NCBI GenBank assembly: GCA_017553025.1
Contig: JAFZNF010000200.1
Span: 1-6,382, forward strand
Source of the DNA: Clostridia bacterium
Lineage (GTDB): Bacteria > Bacillota_A > Clostridia > UBA1381
Reading direction: 5' to 3'
DNA length: 6,382 nt
Made by a program: the position numbers and the translations under genes. The notes under the pieces are model-generated. The model worked only from the letters and a program-made list of their open reading frames with translations, did not search any database and was not told the DNA's origin. Below, one piece after another: positions 4,425 through 6,382 of this stretch (positions are counted from its first letter, which is position 1; each line of letters begins with the position of its first letter).

Positions 4425-6382
4425 AATATTAGACTCCCAATCTGATAAAAGAGGGTGGAAACTACCCACGCAATCCCAAGTTGCATAGCTATTGCCAAAA
4501 GCGTATGCGAGCGTGAATTGGTTTCACGGCGTATCGTTGCAATAGTTGCGATACAGGGGACATATAAAAGGCAGAAAAGCATCATTGAGTATGCATTTAA
4601 AGCTGTAAATCCGCTGTTTGTAAGCAATTTTCCGAGCGATACCATACCATATGGCGAGGAAATATTGGAAATTCCGTACAGTACCGCCATACTGGACACA
4701 ACCACCTCTTTTGCGGCGATGCCCGATATGAGAGCCACCGCAATCTGCCAGTACCCAAGTCCTGCAGGAGCCATTATCGGCACAAGCCATTTTCCTATGT
4801 GAGCGGCAAAGCTTTGCGACATATCGCCTGTTTTTCCGCCAAATCCGAAATTCAATATAAACCACAGAACGATTGATGCAAGGAATATGGTTGTTCCGGC
4901 TTTTGTGAGATAATCGCGAACCTTTTCCCATACATATATCATAATTGTCAGTGCGTTTGGCGTTTTGTATTCGGGAAGCTCTATCAAGAGGTCTGCGGTA
5001 TTATTCTTCTTATCAAGTTTTGATATTAAAAATGCAATTAAAATTGCTGTAAAAAAGCCGATTAAGTACATAGAATATGCGTAAAGTACCGCATACTTGC
5101 CAAAGAATATCTTTGAAAACATAACATAAATCGGAAGTCTTGCGCTGCAGGACATAAACGGCGTGATTAAAATTGTTCGGAGTTTATCGTGTCTGTTTTC
5201 CAATGAGCGCGACGCCATAATGGCAGGTACGGTACAGCCGAAACCTAAAAGCATAGGTATGAATGCACGTCCTGAAAGTCCGAGTTTCCCCATAATTCCG
5301 TCCATAACGTATGCCACGCGCGACATATATCCGCTGTCCTCCAAAAAGGCAAGGGCGAGGAAAAGGATAAAGATATTCGGCAAAAACGTCAAAACGCTTC
5401 CCACCCCTGCAATAATTCCGTCAACAATCAGCGATATAAGCATTTCGCTTGTATCTATTGATGAAAGAGCGCCTCTTATGCCAGATGAAAAACTTTCAAG
5501 CCAGTTTTCAAAAAAACCTTTTAGGAAATCACCTATAGTAAAAGTCAGGAAAAATACGACCGCCATAACGGCAAGGAAAATCGGAACACCCCAAAAACAG
5601 TGGGTAAGGACGCTGTCAATTTTATCGGTAAATGCGCTTTTCTCCTCCTTATTTACAAGGGTTTCGTCAATTACCTCCTGTATAAAATCGTATTTCTCGT
5701 TTATAATCTGAGTTTCAAAACTTTTCTCTAAAATCCCCGAAAGGTCAAGCGGATACTGTTTCATCACATTTTCGTCCTGCTCAAGCATTTTTATGGCGCA
5801 CCAGCGCAGGTTCTTGATTTCGGGATATTTTCTTTTAAGCATTGCCGAAATGAGGTCTATTTTTTCCTCGATAGCGTCGGAATAAACCATTACATATTTA
5901 TGGTGTTTTGAGGTCAGGCGGACATTTATGTCATCTTTACCGTCGGTAAATTCAAAACGGGGCATTTCGTGATGATGATGCTCTGTTAAATCGTGAGGTC
6001 TGCCTGCGTGATGTTCTGCCGCGTGCATCAGAATATCAAGCCCCGTACGCTTTCTTGCACTCACGGGAATTACGGGAATTCCGAGCATTTCCGGAAGACG
6101 GTGCATATCTATTTCCATACCGCGCTCTTCTACGATATCCATCATATTAAGCGCAAGGACAACAGGCTTTCCGAGTTCTATAAGCTGCATAGTCAGATAC
6201 AAGTTGCGCTCTAAGCTCGATGCGTCGGCAACGTCAATGATGACATCGACATTTTCGCCTAATATGTATTCTCTTGCAAGGGTTTCCTCCATAGTGTACG
6301 AGGTAAGCGAATAAAGCCCGGGAAGGTCGACAAGATTAAAGGTATGACCGTGGTAATTCATTTTTCCTTCAATTTTTTCAAC
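4421..6382 (-). CDS. feoB: Ferrous iron transporter FeoB (5' truncated)
   Basis: This is the membrane Fe(II) importer with a cytoplasmic G-protein domain. The frame stays open to the right edge (VEKIEGK precedes the Met at 6361), so the ~40 N-terminal residues holding the G1 P-loop and start of G2 are outside the window. Counting from that Met: G3 DLPG 12-15, G4 NMMD 72-75, G5 SARKRTG 101-107, a His-rich stretch 117-154, then the helical cytosolic spacer (~155-245). The membrane part starts near 258. Gate motifs with conserved Cys are present: GCTVPA at 375-380 and PFMSCSARLPIY at 401-412, the second half marked by KEVVVSS at 551-557 and VPCIATIATIRRE at 601-613, then a last helix to residue 646. 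All visible family motifs are intact, so it is likely functional. Its TGA overlaps the dus ATG by four bases. Any feoA gene and Fur-type control would lie upstream, unseen. Confidence 0.96.
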   Translation of the reverse strand, partial: VEKIEGKMNYHGHTFNLVDLPGLYSLTSYTMEETLAREYILGENVDVIIDVADASSLERNLYLTMQLIELGKPVVLALNMMDIVEERGMEIDMHRLPEMLGIPVIPVSARKRTGLDILMHAAEHHAGRPHDLTEHHHHEMPRFEFTDGKDDINVRLTSKHHKYVMVYSDAIEEKIDLISAMLKRKYPEIKNLRWCAIKMLEQDENVMKQYPLDLSGILEKSFETQIINEKYDFIQEVIDETLVNKEEKSAFTDKIDSVLTHCFWGVPIFLAVMAVVFFLTFTIGDFLKGFFENWLESFSSGIRGALSSIDTSEMLISLIVDGIIAGVGSVLTFLPNIFILFLALAFLEDSGYMSRVAYVMDGIMGKLGLSGRAFIPMLLGFGCTVPAIMASRSLENRHDKLRTILITPFMSCSARLPIYVMFSKIFFGKYAVLYAYSMYLIGFFTAILIAFLISKLDKKNNTADLLIELPEYKTPNALTIMIYVWEKVRDYLTKAGTTIFLASIVLWFILNFGFGGKTGDMSQSFAAHIGKWLVPIMAPAGLGYWQIAVALISGIAAKEVVVSSMAVLYGISNISSPYGMVSLGKLLTNSGFTALNAYSMMLFCLLYVPCIATIATIRRETNSRSHTLLAIAMQLGIAWVVSTLFYQIGSLIL
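4434..4438 (-). promoter_or_regulatory. Ribosome binding site deciding the dus start
   Basis: GGGAG on the minus strand lies inside the 3' end of feoB, 9 bases before the ATG at 4424. It is weaker than the other sites in the window, which fits re-initiation by ribosomes finishing feoB. It argues for this start over the ATG at 4469. Confidence 0.65.

Noticed and set aside
4425..4469. The upstream ATG at 4469 as the start of dus
   Set aside because: It would add 15 residues unlike DusB and a 49-base overlap with feoB; the ATG at 4424 has the ATGA overlap, a GGGAG site and the conserved N terminus.
5163..5711. A 182-codon open frame on the plus strand within feoB
   Set aside because: It is antisense to the conserved FeoB gate region, lacks recognisable domains, and is best explained as a shadow of feoB codon use.

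Overview
The window looks like chromosomal DNA from a moderately AT-rich, low-GC Gram-positive bacterium, most likely a clostridial-type Firmicute. The basis is strong AGGAGG-type ribosome binding sites, a lipoprotein-type polyamine-binding protein, and an L,D-transpeptidase carrying a copper-amine-oxidase-like stalk domain, an architecture typical of Clostridia. No rRNA, tRNA, insertion sequence, CRISPR array or phage gene is visible, and the five genes fill nearly the whole window. The taxonomic call is inference from style and families, not from a marker gene.

Left part (1-2454, plus strand): the end of a spermidine/putrescine ABC importer operon. A 5'-truncated potB permease is followed 12 bases later by the potC permease. 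potC overlaps the substrate-binding lipoprotein potD by four bases (ATGA). The ATPase gene potA would be expected upstream, outside the window. PotD is unusual in having a second membrane anchor, a C-terminal transmembrane helix, as well as its N-terminal lipobox.

Middle (2455-3480): one near-perfect hairpin terminates both potD and the convergent gene. That gene is a secreted L,D-transpeptidase (minus strand, 2483-3406) with its own strong promoter (-35 TTGATT, 17-base spacer, extended -10 TGGTATAAT). It forms a single-gene transcription unit bounded by two terminators.

Right part (3486-6382, minus strand): feoB, encoding the ferrous iron transporter (N-terminal P-loop cut off by the window edge), overlaps by four bases a DusB-type tRNA-dihydrouridine synthase gene. 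A hairpin terminator built from the last seven dus codons closes this unit.

No new biological system is apparent. The genes belong to known families. The points worth a second look are architectural: the doubly anchored PotD, the feoB-dus translational coupling, the His-rich segment of FeoB, terminators folded into coding sequence, and a nearly identical 27-base stretch shared by potB and potC.
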